Assembly: GCA_040954595.2 (NCBI GenBank)
Contig: CM082593.2
Location: forward strand, 3,782,001 to 3,846,000
DNA length: 64,000 nucleotides
Reading direction: 5' to 3'
Origin: Balanoglossus misakiensis
Taxonomy: Eukaryota > Hemichordata
The notes under the pieces are model-generated. The model ran no database searches. It worked only from the letters and a program-made list of their open reading frames with translations, and had not been told where the DNA came from. Made by a program: the position numbers and the translations under genes. Positions 63,163 to 64,000 of this stretch are shown here, piece after piece. Each line of letters opens with the position of its first letter. Position 1 is the stretch's first letter.

Positions 63163-64000
63163 ATGTATGAAAGGAAGGGAGTTAGTAATTCACGGATGGA
63201 TTCTCTGGCACTGAACACTGAAGTACCTTCTCAAACCGGCGACAGAATGGATAATAGAACGAGCGAACACGTCAGTTTCGGTAGTTACTTAGCACGCCAC
63301 ATTGCCCAGAGCGACGAAAACGACAGCCGTCGTTTTTACATCGACAACTTCACGAGGGCGCCGTTGTTGTCCAGCAAGAGGAAATTGGACGGTGTGAGCG
63401 GAGGGGTGGATGACGATACGGTCTCGAAGAAGATGAAACCAAGTTTCTCTTTGCCCCTGATCAAGAGATCACTGAAGCCGATACCGCCGTTGTTGAGTTA
63501 CTGCAGCAAAGACAAAACGTTCAGTGAGATGCGTCCGGCGCCGATTCTGGATAAGGGGAAAATGAACCACGGACAAGATGCGTCTCCGAGTTTGGACGGT
63601 CGGCAGTTTCTGTTTCAAACCACACGCGCCGAAGTTTCGCAGAGTCAGGAAGGGTCGCACTCCCCGACGTCACATCTGCACAAACACCAGCGACCTCTGA
63701 TGGAAAGCCACGCTCGACACCGTGAAGTCCTGCGGGCGAACAGCACCTCCCCCGGGGAGAATTTTGAAGTCGCGAGCGCGCAGGTGCGCAGTACGCACCA
63801 ACTGCAGTTCTCGCAGGTGAAAGCAAGTCCCAAGCGAGTCGACTACAAATCAGTGACGAATCTGCTAAGTACTAGCGCCGACGACGAAGAATCGGCCCAC
63901 TCTCCGAAATCCCGCGAAACGTCACCGGAAAAGATCGAAGTCAAAAGAAGCGCTTTCCGTGAAGTGACGAAGCGGAAGCCCCCGACGGATTCGCCTCATT
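63163..64000 (+). CDS. First coding exon of a probable nuclear regulator with EH1-like motif (engrailed-class candidate), open at right edge
   Basis: The frame is open from an in-frame stop at 63067 to the window end. The first ATG is 63154; I prefer 63163 (G at -3), but either is possible. At least 279 codons are visible. Residues 58-65 read F-Y-I-D-N-F-T-R, close to the engrailed-homology-1 (Groucho-recruiting) motif of engrailed proteins, F-F-I-D-N-I-L-R. A second EH1-like stretch, Y-K-S-V-T-N-L-L, lies near residue 230. K-R-K and K-K-M-K clusters suggest nuclear import, and many S-P/T-P sites suggest proline-directed phosphorylation. Engrailed genes usually have a long first exon followed by an intron before the homeodomain, which fits. 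No homeodomain is in the window, so the family call is tentative; any EH1-bearing repressor is possible. Confidence 0.8.
   Translation, partial: MYERKGVSNSRMDSLALNTEVPSQTGDRMDNRTSEHVSFGSYLARHIAQSDENDSRRFYIDNFTRAPLLSSKRKLDGVSGGVDDDTVSKKMKPSFSLPLIKRSLKPIPPLLSYCSKDKTFSEMRPAPILDKGKMNHGQDASPSLDGRQFLFQTTRAEVSQSQEGSHSPTSHLHKHQRPLMESHARHREVLRANSTSPGENFEVASAQVRSTHQLQFSQVKASPKRVDYKSVTNLLSTSADDEESAHSPKSRETSPEKIEVKRSAFREVTKRKPPTDSPH

Overview
The window is animal nuclear DNA. Its genes are split by GT-AG introns, intergenic tracts are long, tetranucleotide microsatellites and C/G homopolymers are frequent, and nothing looks prokaryotic (no operons, no dense ORFs). The gene content (a multidomain adhesion GPCR and the first exon of a nuclear, possibly engrailed-like, regulator) and the overall texture suggest a marine invertebrate. 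A deuterostome such as a hemichordate, echinoderm or cephalochordate is my best guess; the sequence does not settle it. Most ORFs longer than 60 codons are chance or shadow frames.

Layout. (1) 1-18,370: no supported exon. It is the upstream intron(s) or 5' flank of the receptor gene and holds microsatellites and unusual palindrome enrichments. (2) 18,371-35,789, plus strand: 22 exons of one adhesion GPCR gene whose 5' end is missing. Every exon has AG/GT borders, and all phases join into one uninterrupted frame of about 1,032 residues. The order is EGF-like remnant, pentraxin/laminin-G-like domain, hormone-receptor motif (HRM), GAIN domain with GPS, seven transmembrane segments, Ser/Thr-rich tail and a C-terminal PDZ ligand (T-T-V). 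The GPS reads H-P-G where cleavable receptors have H-L-T/S, so this receptor is predicted not to self-cleave. (3) 36,035-about 61,900: a 26 kb stretch with no convincing gene. It holds microsatellites, a decayed MITE copy, a small hairpin element, a CpG-rich promoter-like patch near 46.6-47.9 kb and possible cis-regulatory islands. (4) About 61,900-64,000: promoter-proximal DNA and then an ORF that is open to the right edge (63,163 to at least 64,000). It encodes a Ser/Pro-rich, probably nuclear protein with an EH1-like F-x-I-D-N motif; the diagnostic domain would lie beyond the window.

The two genes have the same orientation and there is no evidence that they work together. The long gene-poor tract upstream of the second gene fits the regulatory landscape of a developmental regulator, but that is inference. 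Most worth a second look are the non-canonical GPS, a MITE in a receptor intron with a second copy at 56 kb, a nested inverted repeat at 29.8 kb that folds like a structured RNA, and the excess of full CRE octamers (TGACGTCA).
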